Positions 49,995 to 58,189 of a stretch of 64,000 nt of DNA are shown here, piece by piece. The notes beneath the pieces were generated by a model. That model was given only the letters and a program-made list of their open reading frames with translations. It had not been told where the DNA came from and did no database searches. Origin of the DNA: Telmatospirillum sp. J64-1 (lineage in GTDB: Bacteria > Pseudomonadota > Alphaproteobacteria > Rhodospirillales > Magnetospirillaceae); the NCBI RefSeq assembly GCF_006980715.1, contig NZ_SBHN01000001.1, positions 434,001-498,000 on the forward strand, read 5' to 3'. Positions within the stretch are counted from its first letter, which is position 1. Every line of letters starts with the position of its first letter. Both the position numbers and the translations under genes were made by a program.

Positions 49995-50014
49995 CAATTT
50001 TGAAAAATTCCCGC

Positions 50015-51292
50015 CTAGTTGAACAGCATGTTCGGCAGCCACAGGGACAGGCCCGGCAGTACCGTGACCAGCAGCAGGGCCAGCAGCAGCGGCAGGAAGA
50101 AGGGCAGGGTGCCCCGCAAGACCTTTTCCACGGGAACACCGGACACGGCGCTCATCATGTAGAGGCTCATGCCGATGGGCGGGGTCAACAGGCCGATCAT
50201 CAGGTTGAGCACCATCACCACGCCCAGATGGATCGGATCGACTCCGGCCTGGGTCAAGGCCGGCATCAGGATCGGCGTCAGGATCAGGATGGCGGCGATG
50301 GATTCCAGGAACATGCCGACGACCAGCAGCAGCAGGTTCACGATGATGAGCAGGACGATCGGGTTCTCGGACAGGCCCAGCAGCAACGCGCCTGCCTTCA
50401 CTGGCACCTGTTCCACCGTCAGGATCCAGGCGAAGACGGCGGCGGTGGCGACGACGAAGAGGATCATCGAGGTCGCGCGCACGGTCTCGCGGGCGGCATT
50501 CTTCAGCAATTCCCAGGTCAGGCTGCGTTGCAGCAGGCCGAGCAGCAATCCATAGGCGACGGTCACGGCCGCGACTTCCGTCGGTCCGAAATAGCCGCTG
50601 ACCAGACCGCCCACCAGCAGGATGGGCGCCAGCATGGCCGGAATGGAGGAGACGGCGATGCTCAGGGCTTCCGTCGCTGGAACCCGGTGGGTGTCGCGGG
50701 GCAGGTCGTATTTGCGGGCCATCAGGCCGACCATGATCATCAGCAGAAGGGTGATCAGCAGCGCGGGAACCACCCCGGCCAGCAGGACCTTGACCGCCGA
50801 GATCTCGGCGGTCGCCGCGAAGATGATCAGGGGGATGCTGGGCGGGAAGAGCGGCCCGATGGTCGCCGCCGCGACGGTGATGCCGCTGGTGAATTTCGGC
50901 GAATAGCCCTGCTGGGTCATCAGCCGCATCTGGACATTGCCCAGCCCGCCGATATCGGCCAGGGCGGCCCCGGAAATGCCAGAGAAGATGAGGCTGGCGA
51001 GGATCGACACCTGTGCCAGACCGGCCCTGATCCGGCCCACCACCAGCCGGGTGCATTTGAAGATCTGGTCGGTCAGGCCGACGGCGTTGAAGATGTTGGC
51101 GGCAAGGATGAACAGGGGCACCGCGAGCAGGGGAACCGAATCGACGGCATTGACTAGGCGCTGGGCGATGACCTGCAAGGGAAAGTCCGCGAGCCAGATG
51201 ATCAGGCTGGCCGAAAGCCCCAGGCAAACGGCGATCGGCGCCCCCATCAGGAGAAGGACGAGGAAAGCCGCGACGGCGGCCAGGCTGATCAT
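50015..51292 (-). CDS. TRAP transporter large permease (DctM family), apionate operon
   Basis: A 425-residue permease with LIFSGISGAALADIGGLG, AAATIGPLFPPSIPLIIF and LLTPPIGMSLYMMSAV. Its ATG overlaps the dctQ stop. Last gene of the seven-gene minus-strand operon. It should import the sugar acid degraded by the upstream enzymes, most likely D-apionate. Confidence 0.94.
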   Translation of the reverse strand: MISLAAVAAFLVLLLMGAPIAVCLGLSASLIIWLADFPLQVIAQRLVNAVDSVPLLAVPLFILAANIFNAVGLTDQIFKCTRLVVGRIRAGLAQVSILASLIFSGISGAALADIGGLGNVQMRLMTQQGYSPKFTSGITVAAATIGPLFPPSIPLIIFAATAEISAVKVLLAGVVPALLITLLLMIMVGLMARKYDLPRDTHRVPATEALSIAVSSIPAMLAPILLVGGLVSGYFGPTEVAAVTVAYGLLLGLLQRSLTWELLKNAARETVRATSMILFVVATAAVFAWILTVEQVPVKAGALLLGLSENPIVLLIIVNLLLLVVGMFLESIAAILILTPILMPALTQAGVDPIHLGVVMVLNLMIGLLTPPIGMSLYMMSAVSGVPVEKVLRGTLPFFLPLLLALLLVTVLPGLSLWLPNMLFN

Positions 51293-51765
51293 TGACGTTC
51301 CTCCGCGATGTCAGGAGCCCTCGAAGGCGCGAAGATTTCCCGCAGCGCGACGATGCCCATCATGGCGATGCCCAGGAAGACCGGCGCATAGAAGACCCAG
51401 TTCGGCAGGCCCAGGGCGGGGGTGGAGAATTTCCAGGCCCGGCCCATGAACAGCCAGCCGGAATACAGGAAGATGGCGCAGAACAGCATGACGAAGGCCG
51501 AACAGATGCGGTGCATCATCATGCGGATCGAGGCGGGAAGGGCGCCGACGAAGAAATCCACGCAGACATGGGCGCGGTCGGAAAGCAGAATCGGAACAGC
51601 AAGAAAGATCATCGCCACGCTGAAATAACGGGCCAGTTCTTCTGCCCAGGGCAAGCCCAGCGCCAGGACGTTCCGCGCGAGAATCTGCAGCAGGATGAAG
51701 AACAGCATCAGGAACAGACAGGCGATCGCGCAGGACTGGAGAAAGGCCGATATCCGGTGAAGCAA
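51289..51765 (-). CDS. TRAP transporter small permease (DctQ family)
   Basis: A 158-residue protein with four helices; LGLPWAEELARYFSVAMIFL and HVCVDFFVGALP are family-typical. It lies 91 bases after dctP and overlaps dctM. Smaller than the other two DctQ proteins in the window, which is normal for sugar-acid TRAP systems. Confidence 0.9.
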   Translation of the reverse strand: MLHRISAFLQSCAIACLFLMLFFILLQILARNVLALGLPWAEELARYFSVAMIFLAVPILLSDRAHVCVDFFVGALPASIRMMMHRICSAFVMLFCAIFLYSGWLFMGRAWKFSTPALGLPNWVFYAPVFLGIAMMGIVALREIFAPSRAPDIAEERQ

Positions 51766-51856
51766 AGGGTTTCTCCTGCAATAGGAAAGGCTCTGGGCAT
51801 GGCGCCGGAGAAAAACGGGAAGGCTGCGGGAGGTGGGTGTCCCGCAGCCTTGGCCT

Positions 51857-52864
51857 TTACGCGATCTTGTCGATCATGTCGTAATATTCGCGGAACTCGC
51901 TGTCGAAGCGCGGCTGCACGATGGCCTTGGTCGCCGCCTTGAAGGCTTCGAGATCCAGCCCTTCGTCGGGGCCGATGACGGTCATACCGGCATTGCGGAT
52001 GTCGGCGAGGTCGGATTCCTCGAGATCCAGGGTCAGTTGCGACGACTTCTGGCGCACTTCCTCGGCCGCGGCTTCCATGGCGGCCTTGGTGTCGGAATCG
52101 AAACGCTGCCAGACGTCCTCGTTGATCATCACGATCTCGGCGCCCATGATATGGCTGGTCAGCATCATGTGCGACTGGATTTCGTACAGCTTCTGCGAGT
52201 TGATGACGTTGACGGGATTTTCCTGCCCGTCCACCACGCCGGTCGCCAGGGCGGTCGGCACTTCCGACCAGTCGATCGGAACCGGCACGGCGCCCAGGCC
52301 TTCCACGGTCGCCATGTAGATCGGGAAGGGGATCGAGCGGATCTTGGTGCCGCGCAGGTCGGCCGGGGTGCGGGCGGCCTTGTTGGCGGTCAACTGGCGG
52401 GTGCCGAAATAGAAGGCGTAGAGGACGCGGACGCCCGAGCTTTCGATCAGGCCCTGGTTCAGCTTCTCCATCACCGGGGAATGGGTGTCCACCACCTGCA
52501 TCAGGTGATCGACGCTGCGGAACAGATAGGGCGTGTCGAGCACGGCGAAGGGCTTGTAGAGCGAGCCGACGCCGGCGGCGGTGTTATGGGTCATGGCGAT
52601 GGTGCCGACCGAGGTGGCCTCCGCCAGTTCCTGGATCTTGCCCAGCTGGGACGAGGGAAAGACCGTGACGTTGACGGAGCCGTTGGTATGGCGCTTCACC
52701 GCTTCGGCGAACATGTCGGCCGACTGGCCGGCAACGCTGTTCGGGGCATTCATATGCCCGTAGCGCAGGTTGGTGGTGCGGGCGAAGGCAGAGGGAATGC
52801 CCAGGCCCATGGCGCCGCAGGTCGCGGCGCTCATCAACATCATCTGACGACGATTCAATTTCAT
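51857..52864 (-). CDS. TRAP transporter periplasmic solute-binding protein
   Basis: A 335-residue DctP-family binding protein. The signal peptide contains a twin-arginine (LNRRQMMLMSAA), so Tat export is possible, with cleavage near AFA (residue 28). LRYGHMNAPNSVAGQSADMF and GVVDGQENPVNV mark the family. It is encoded directly after the catabolic genes, 48 bases downstream of the VOC gene. Confidence 0.92.
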   Translation of the reverse strand: MKLNRRQMMLMSAATCGAMGLGIPSAFARTTNLRYGHMNAPNSVAGQSADMFAEAVKRHTNGSVNVTVFPSSQLGKIQELAEATSVGTIAMTHNTAAGVGSLYKPFAVLDTPYLFRSVDHLMQVVDTHSPVMEKLNQGLIESSGVRVLYAFYFGTRQLTANKAARTPADLRGTKIRSIPFPIYMATVEGLGAVPVPIDWSEVPTALATGVVDGQENPVNVINSQKLYEIQSHMMLTSHIMGAEIVMINEDVWQRFDSDTKAAMEAAAEEVRQKSSQLTLDLEESDLADIRNAGMTVIGPDEGLDLEAFKAATKAIVQPRFDSEFREYYDMIDKIA

Positions 52865-52912
52865 GACGTCCTCCCGTTCTTCAGGTTTTTTCTGTCAAGC
52901 GTATAGGGGGCA

Positions 52913-53446
52913 TCAGCCCAGTTTCGGAAAGGGCCGGATCGGGTCCTTGCCATCCCAGCCGATCGAGGCTTCGCGGATGGTCTTGAACAGGTCCCCCTTG
53001 GGGCCCTTGATCTCGGACAGTTCGATGACCGTGCCGGGGTGGAATTCGGTGTCGAAATAGGCATAGCGCCCGCCGGCGCCGACTTCGCCGCCCATTACCG
53101 GCACCAAGCCCTGCTTGGCCAGCCGGGCGATGTCGTTGTCATAGTCCACGGTCCAGTAGGCGACATGCTGCAGGCCCTGGCCGTGGCGTTCCATGAACTC
53201 GCGGTACATGCTGGGGGCATCGTTGCGCTGCTGAACCAGTTCGACCTGGAGCGGGCCGGAATTGGCCAGGGCGACGGAAACCTCGATGGGCGAGGGCTGG
53301 CCGCGATGATAGAAATTCTGCACCGGCACGCGCTCGGCGTAATACCAGGGACCGACGCCCAGGGTTTCGGTCCAGCGGCGCATTTCCTGCTCGATGTCAT
53401 TGACCACATAGCCGAGCTGGCGGATTTCACCGAAAAATCTGCTCAC
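52913..53446 (-). CDS. VOC (glyoxalase/epimerase-like) metalloenzyme of unknown role
   Basis: A 177-residue protein of the vicinal-oxygen-chelate superfamily. Two beta-alpha-beta repeats begin at IRQLGYVVNDIEQEM and GLQHVAYWTVDY. Candidate metal ligands are Glu in VELVQQ, His in LQHVAYW and Glu in VIELSEI. The pattern resembles methylmalonyl-CoA epimerase and Glyoxalase_4 proteins. It is in the apionate-type operon between the kinase and dctP. I know of no assigned step for it there; isomerisation or lactone handling are guesses. Confidence 0.85.
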   Translation of the reverse strand: MSRFFGEIRQLGYVVNDIEQEMRRWTETLGVGPWYYAERVPVQNFYHRGQPSPIEVSVALANSGPLQVELVQQRNDAPSMYREFMERHGQGLQHVAYWTVDYDNDIARLAKQGLVPVMGGEVGAGGRYAYFDTEFHPGTVIELSEIKGPKGDLFKTIREASIGWDGKDPIRPFPKLG

Positions 53447-53484
53447 GTTACTTCCCCTTCAAAGAATTCTTCACGACGGGCCGG

Positions 53485-54879
53485 TCATCCGGCGGCGCGC
53501 AGGGCTCCGGCATCCCTGCCCAGTCTGACCATTTCCAGAAAGTCGGGCCGTCCGACCTGACCGCCCTTGAGGACGAGCTCCAATCCCTCCAGCCAGGGTT
53601 CCGGGCCGGTGGTGACGCAGAGCGGCGCGCCGCGCACGAGCGGGGCCTTCAGCCGTAGCGAGGTGATGCCGAGGTCGCTGACGACGCGGCCCGAGGTATC
53701 CCCGCCCGCCACGACGACACGGCGGCAATCGGTATGGGGCAGGACCAGGCGCAGCAGGGCGGCCAGTGCCGTGCCGATCTTCTCGTTGCCGTCTTCCAGC
53801 GACAGGTTCCGGCTGCGTAGCGAGTCGGCGAAGGCGGCGATGGCCGGGTCGTCCGAACCGGTGGCGGAGAAGACCAGGATGCTTCTGCCGCGCGCGAGGG
53901 CCTGGCGGGCTTCCCGGGCCAGTCCTTCCAGATAGGCGGCGGCGGCGTCGGGGCCGTCGAGCAGGCGGCGGCTGTCGATGCGCAAAGCGGCGAAATGATT
54001 CTGCTGCGCCCAGGCGATCTGCGCTGCCGTTGCCGGGGAACAGCTTCCCGAGACGACGATGATCTGCCCGACCTCGGCGGCCGGCGCGAATTGCGGTGCC
54101 GGTCCCAGCAATCCGGCGGATTGCCAGTAACGGGTCAGGGCGTATTCGATGCCCGACGAACCGACCAGGAAGGAGGGGGCGGGTATCTCGTTCCACAGCA
54201 GGCGCCCGGCCGCGGTGCTGGTGGCCTCGTCGATGACGTCGAGGAACAGCGCCCCCGCCTCGCCGCGCAACCGCTCGCGGAAGATGTCGGTGGCGTGGTC
54301 GGCCTGCATCTCCACCAGATTCATCAGGGCGATGGGAGAGGAGGTCTGCGCCGCCAGATGGTCGCGCAGATCGGCCTCGGTCATCGGCGTCACGGGATGG
54401 CGCACCATGTTGGGATGGCGGTCGAGGCGGTGCACAACATCGCCGGCCCGGGCGAAGAGGGTGCCGAAGGCCTGGTAGCGGCCGAGATCGGGCACGCCCA
54501 CCACGATCGGCACCACCGCCTGATCGAAGACCTCGCGGCCGATATCCAGGGCGCAGCCGATGCTGCCGATATGCGGCGCGGAATCGAAAGTCGAACAGAC
54601 CTTGTAGTGGCACAGCGGGAAGCCGAGGTTTTTCAGCAGGCCGAAGGCAGCGGGAAGATGCTCGCGCATCCAGGCCGGGGGCTTGCTGCGGCTGATGCCG
54701 GCGATGCCGACCGCCCGGCATTCGGACAGGCCCTTGATCTGATCCGCATGGGCAATGTCGGTAACCAGGATCGGGTCCAAGCCGGCAAGGGCGAGGATCT
54801 CCATGGCATCGGTCGAACCGGTGAAATCGTCGCCGTAGAAGCCGAGCACGGGGCCGTGGGGGAGCGGACGCTTGGCCAT
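53485..54879 (-). CDS. oiaK: Four-carbon acid sugar kinase family protein (DUF1537), 3-oxo-isoapionate kinase-like
   Basis: A 464-residue ATP-dependent sugar-acid kinase. The N-terminal domain opens with GFYGDDFTGSTDAMEIL, the substrate-binding signature of the OtnK/DtnK/OiaK group; the C-terminal nucleotide domain includes VVAGGDTSGRVVSDLG. With the RuBisCO-like protein (one-base overlap) and the ApnO-like gene upstream, it best fits OiaK, which phosphorylates 3-oxo-isoapionate on O4 in D-apiose/D-apionate catabolism. The family is certain; the specific substrate rests on context. Confidence 0.82.
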   Translation of the reverse strand: MAKRPLPHGPVLGFYGDDFTGSTDAMEILALAGLDPILVTDIAHADQIKGLSECRAVGIAGISRSKPPAWMREHLPAAFGLLKNLGFPLCHYKVCSTFDSAPHIGSIGCALDIGREVFDQAVVPIVVGVPDLGRYQAFGTLFARAGDVVHRLDRHPNMVRHPVTPMTEADLRDHLAAQTSSPIALMNLVEMQADHATDIFRERLRGEAGALFLDVIDEATSTAAGRLLWNEIPAPSFLVGSSGIEYALTRYWQSAGLLGPAPQFAPAAEVGQIIVVSGSCSPATAAQIAWAQQNHFAALRIDSRRLLDGPDAAAAYLEGLAREARQALARGRSILVFSATGSDDPAIAAFADSLRSRNLSLEDGNEKIGTALAALLRLVLPHTDCRRVVVAGGDTSGRVVSDLGITSLRLKAPLVRGAPLCVTTGPEPWLEGLELVLKGGQVGRPDFLEMVRLGRDAGALRAAG

Positions 54880-56135
54880 CAGCCGAAAATCTCCACGGCT
54901 TTCGCCAGTTCGGGGTGGCGGGCGGCAGCCGAGGACAGGTCCTCCCCGGCGATGGCGGCGTCCCAGGCTTGGCGGATGCTGGCGATGCCCGCCGCCGGGC
55001 CGCCGGGATGGCCCATGATGCCGCCGCCGCAGGTGAAGATCAGGTCGGTGGTCTTCATCGCGTCGAAGGTGGCGCGGGCGTGCAGCGCGGTCTGGCCCGA
55101 GGAGAAGACCGGCATGACGGTGCAGGCGGGCAGGGGAGCCTCGAACATCGGCGTCAGGCAGGCCTTGGCCGAGGCGAGGACCGAGGCGTCGCTTTCATAG
55201 AACTTGTTCTTCAGGCCGTTGACATGCATCTGGTCGGCGCCGGCAAGGCGCCACAGCTTCTGCCAGGCCACGTAGTCAAAGCCGAGCGAGGGATGGCGGG
55301 TCAGTGCTCCCCAGCCGTTGCGGTGGCCGTGAATGGGCAATTCGCAATGGGCGCGGAAGGCGGAGAAGCCGGTCAGGCCGCAGCTGTTCAGGCTGACCAT
55401 GACGCAGGTGCCCCCGGCCTTCACCACGGCGTCGTGGCGGCGCTTCATCTCGTCGATTTCGCCGGTCACGTTGAAGGCGAACATGACGCGCTTGCCGGTC
55501 TTCTGGGCATGGGCGTCGATGGCGCGCATGACATGGGTGACCCGATCCTCGAAGGGACAGGACGGGCCGTCGGATTGCAGTTCGTCGTCCTTGATGAAGT
55601 CGATTCCGGCTTCGCACAATTCGGCGACCAGTGCGCCGGTTTCCTCGGCCGACATGCCGATGCTCGGCTTGATGATGGTGCCCAGGATCGGTCCCGACTG
55701 CACCCCGGCGGCATCACGGGTTCCCTGGATGCCGAATTGCGGGCCGGGATAGCGCTCGGCGAAGGCGTCGGGCAGATGGATGTCCAGCAGCCGGATGCCC
55801 GAGAACTGGCGCAGCTCGAACATGTTCCCCGCCACCATGCTCATCAGGTTGGGCAGGGAGGGGCCGATATTGTGCAGGGGCCACGAGATTTCCAGCTCGG
55901 CTCGGCGCCACAGGGCACCGGGGGGTGAGGATGCGCCGGGCAGGGCAGGGCCGGGCACATGGTCCAGTTCCGTGATCCGTTCGACATGGGCGGCATGTTG
56001 ATCGAGGAAGGCCTCGGTCTCGCGGGCCAGGGCGATGAAGGTTCCGGTGGATTGCTCTCCGGCCAGGGATGCGGCCGCCTTCTCCAGGGGAAGGGCGGTC
56101 TCGACCAGATATTTGGCGCGAATTCTTTGGTCCAT
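54879..56135 (-). CDS. RuBisCO-like protein (probable 3-oxo-isoapionate-4-phosphate transcarboxylase/hydrolase or decarboxylase)
   Basis: A 418-residue type IV RuBisCO homologue. The carbamylated Lys and metal ligands are retained as Lys182, Asp184 and Glu185 in IDFIKDDELQ. The GTIIKPSIGM loop keeps Lys156 but has Ser158 where RuBisCO has its second lysine, and HGHRNG replaces the HxHR region. It cannot be a CO2-fixing enzyme on this basis. In apionate pathways two such proteins are known: OiaT (product 3-phosphoglycerate plus glycolate) and OiaC (decarboxylation to erythrulose phosphate). No tetrulose-phosphate isomerases lie nearby, which favours the OiaT type. Confidence 0.85.
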   Translation of the reverse strand: MDQRIRAKYLVETALPLEKAAASLAGEQSTGTFIALARETEAFLDQHAAHVERITELDHVPGPALPGASSPPGALWRRAELEISWPLHNIGPSLPNLMSMVAGNMFELRQFSGIRLLDIHLPDAFAERYPGPQFGIQGTRDAAGVQSGPILGTIIKPSIGMSAEETGALVAELCEAGIDFIKDDELQSDGPSCPFEDRVTHVMRAIDAHAQKTGKRVMFAFNVTGEIDEMKRRHDAVVKAGGTCVMVSLNSCGLTGFSAFRAHCELPIHGHRNGWGALTRHPSLGFDYVAWQKLWRLAGADQMHVNGLKNKFYESDASVLASAKACLTPMFEAPLPACTVMPVFSSGQTALHARATFDAMKTTDLIFTCGGGIMGHPGGPAAGIASIRQAWDAAIAGEDLSSAAARHPELAKAVEIFG

Positions 56136-56183
56136 TCGGTCCTCTGAAGAGTGGAGGGGCGGCCGGAGAGCAGGAATGCGGAA

Positions 56184-57011
56184 TCAGGTGATCCGCTTGA
56201 CGCTCTCGACGACCTTCTCGGGTTCGAAAACGGATTTCCAATCGGGGTTGATGATGACCGGCAGGGCGGCATCGACCGCCACGTGGCAGGCATCGGAAAA
56301 GGCGCCGGGCGTCTCGTTGAACAGCACGGCGAGTTCGACATTGATGTGGCCCAGGATGAAGTCGCGCGCGGCTTCCTTGGGCACGCCGCGCGCGATGCAT
56401 TCGTCGAGGCCCTGGCGCAGCACCGTCAGCAGCGTGGCCGCCAGGGTTTCCGACAGGCAGGGCTCCAGCAGGGCCATCTGTTCGACGGTCAGGCGGTGCG
56501 AGCGCTCGACCGGCGCATAGATGGTGCGGGCGATTTCCTCCCCCAGGTCCCAGGCGCTTTCCGGCCCCTGCATCAGCGCGCAGGTGATGCTTTGCTTGGC
56601 CGTGCTGCCGCCGAAGAAGTCGCGATGGGCTTCCCGGGTGGGTTCGTAATTGAAGACGGAAGGGTGGCAGGGATGGGTGACGAAATAGGTCAGGTCGTCG
56701 CGCTGGGGCAGGCGTCCGGCATGGGGGGCGGCGGCGTCCAGGACGACCACCATCGTGCCGGGGCGCAGCAGCGGGGCGATCTGGTGCGACACGGCGCCGA
56801 TGGCCGTGTCGGGAATCACCAGGATGACGGCATCGGCCTCGGAGAGGGCGGATTCCAGCGGAACGCAATCAATGCCCAATTCGGCCCGCAGGCGTGCGGC
56901 GCCGTCCGGATTGATCTCCACATGGCGGGTGTCGAAACGGCTGCCCTGCAGGTTCCTGCTCAGGCGAAAGCCCATTTTTCCCCCGGCGCCAAGCAAAGCG
57001 AGGGTCGTCAT
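56184..57011 (-). CDS. apnO: D-apionate oxidoisomerase-like NAD-binding dehydrogenase
   Basis: A 275-residue oxidoreductase with an N-terminal Rossmann domain (LALLGAGGKMGFRLSRNL) and a helical 6-phosphogluconate-dehydrogenase-like C-terminal domain. VTHPCHPSVFNYEP and FFGGSTAKQSITCALMQGP are distinctive. Context with an OiaK-type kinase and a RuBisCO-like protein fits ApnO, which oxidises and rearranges D-apionate to 3-oxo-isoapionate. First gene of the operon; ATG preceded by GGGAGAACGGAC. An upstream in-frame extension of 23 codons lacks support. Confidence 0.78.
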   Translation of the reverse strand: MTTLALLGAGGKMGFRLSRNLQGSRFDTRHVEINPDGAARLRAELGIDCVPLESALSEADAVILVIPDTAIGAVSHQIAPLLRPGTMVVVLDAAAPHAGRLPQRDDLTYFVTHPCHPSVFNYEPTREAHRDFFGGSTAKQSITCALMQGPESAWDLGEEIARTIYAPVERSHRLTVEQMALLEPCLSETLAATLLTVLRQGLDECIARGVPKEAARDFILGHINVELAVLFNETPGAFSDACHVAVDAALPVIINPDWKSVFEPEKVVESVKRIT

Positions 57012-57206
57012 GTCCGTTCTCCCATAGTGTTCGGTCGAAAGGCGGGAAGCCTTGCGAACGACACTACGCCAAGCCTTCATCCTGTCCGAGAGGGTTCGGT
57101 TCTCCCTCCCCGCCGGAAAGCGGAGAGAAGGCCGGGCCGCCTCTTCTTGACGTGCTTTTGTCGTGGAGCCTTTGGAGGCTCCTTTCTTGGGTGATGATCA
57201 TCTCAT

Positions 57207-57217
57207 CATACCAGTTT
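57207..57217. promoter_or_regulatory. Putative GntR operator before the apionate operon
   Basis: TCATACCAGTT here is identical to the 11 bases at 58009-58019 next to the gntR start. It lies about 196 bases before apnO, in the gap after gntR. FCD-type regulators bind related TGGTAT-containing sites. Confidence 0.5.
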
Positions 57218-57260
57218 GTCAAGACATGTCTGCACACAGACCGTTTGGCACTCCAGCCCG

Positions 57261-57998
57261 TTATTCGGCCGTCTTTTTCCGCTGGGCTTCGTAGAATTGA
57301 TAGAGGCCGTTGGCCCGCGTCAGATGGGCGTAAAGGGCGCGTTCGGCGGCATCCGGATCGCGCGCCTCGATGGCGGCCAGGATGTCGGCATGTTCCTGAA
57401 GGGTCAGGGATTCCGCGCCGGGTGCCCGGACGAGTTCGGTGTGGAAGACGATCAGCCAGTCGAAGATGGCCTGGCTCACGGTGACGAGAATGGGATTGCC
57501 GGCGATTTCGGCGATTTCCCGGTGGAAGGCCATGTCCGCCCGCATGAATTCGGAGGGCTGCTCCACCAGGGCCGTCTGCTCCTCAAGGCGGCGGCGGAGT
57601 CTTTGCACATCCCCGTCCCGCGCCCGGCGGGCCGCCTCACGGACCAGCCCCATCTCGAAGACCAGGCGGGCATGCTTGAGTTCGTCCAGCGTGCGCGGGG
57701 AATTGACCAGCATATGCCGCGTCGTATGGCCGAGACGTTCGAGGATGCTTTCGAAATCCGGCTCCGCCACGCGCGAGCGTTCGCCATGGCTGATGGAGAC
57801 GATGCCCATGCTGTCGAGATTTTGCAAAGCCTCCCGGATGGCCGGGCGGCCGACGCCGTAATCCTCCATCAGCTGCCGTTCCGACGGCAGCAAATCCCCC
57901 GGCTTCATCTTGTCGTTCTTGATGCGCTGGAGAAGAAGATCCGTGACCTCGTCGGAGAGTTTGCGACGTCTTACGACTTGCTTTCGCTGTTCCACCAC
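57261..57998 (-). CDS. GntR-family transcriptional regulator, FCD type
   Basis: A 245-residue regulator. The winged helix has LPSERQLMEDYGVGRPAIREAL (about residues 38-60), and the FCD domain includes FEMGLVREAARRARD, MAFHREIA and HADILAAIEARD. The only nearby start is a GTG (GTG GTG GAA). It is upstream of the apionate-type operon on the same strand and divergent from an EamA gene. Duplicated TCATACCAGTT sites suggest control of both the operon and itself. Confidence 0.9.
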   Translation of the reverse strand: MVEQRKQVVRRRKLSDEVTDLLLQRIKNDKMKPGDLLPSERQLMEDYGVGRPAIREALQNLDSMGIVSISHGERSRVAEPDFESILERLGHTTRHMLVNSPRTLDELKHARLVFEMGLVREAARRARDGDVQRLRRRLEEQTALVEQPSEFMRADMAFHREIAEIAGNPILVTVSQAIFDWLIVFHTELVRAPGAESLTLQEHADILAAIEARDPDAAERALYAHLTRANGLYQFYEAQRKKTAE

Positions 57999-58008
57999 GC
58001 TTAACTCG

Positions 58009-58019
58009 TCATACCAGTT
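58009..58019. promoter_or_regulatory. Putative GntR autoregulatory operator
   Basis: Second copy of TCATACCAGTT, 11 bases from the gntR start codon and about 170 bases before the divergent EamA gene. Binding here would block gntR transcription or translation initiation. Confidence 0.5.
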
Positions 58020-58189
58020 GAGGGTGAACCATAGCCCAGAGCGATCTGGCGGTAAATGAAGATGATCGTCAACTGGCCTTCATGCCTGTCGATGCGGTTC
58101 CAGTTTCCTGCTCGCGCGTCTTCCTGCAAGATGGCGTTCCTTTTCCCTCCGGACCAGTTCCGTCCCTTGTTCCTATAACGGGTAACGTG

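Noticed and set aside
54879-56135. Annotation of the RuBisCO-like protein as carbon-fixing RuBisCO or as the methionine-salvage enolase
   Set aside because: The loop lysine is replaced, no phosphoribulokinase or methionine-salvage genes are nearby, and the kinase/oxidoisomerase context fits apionate catabolism.
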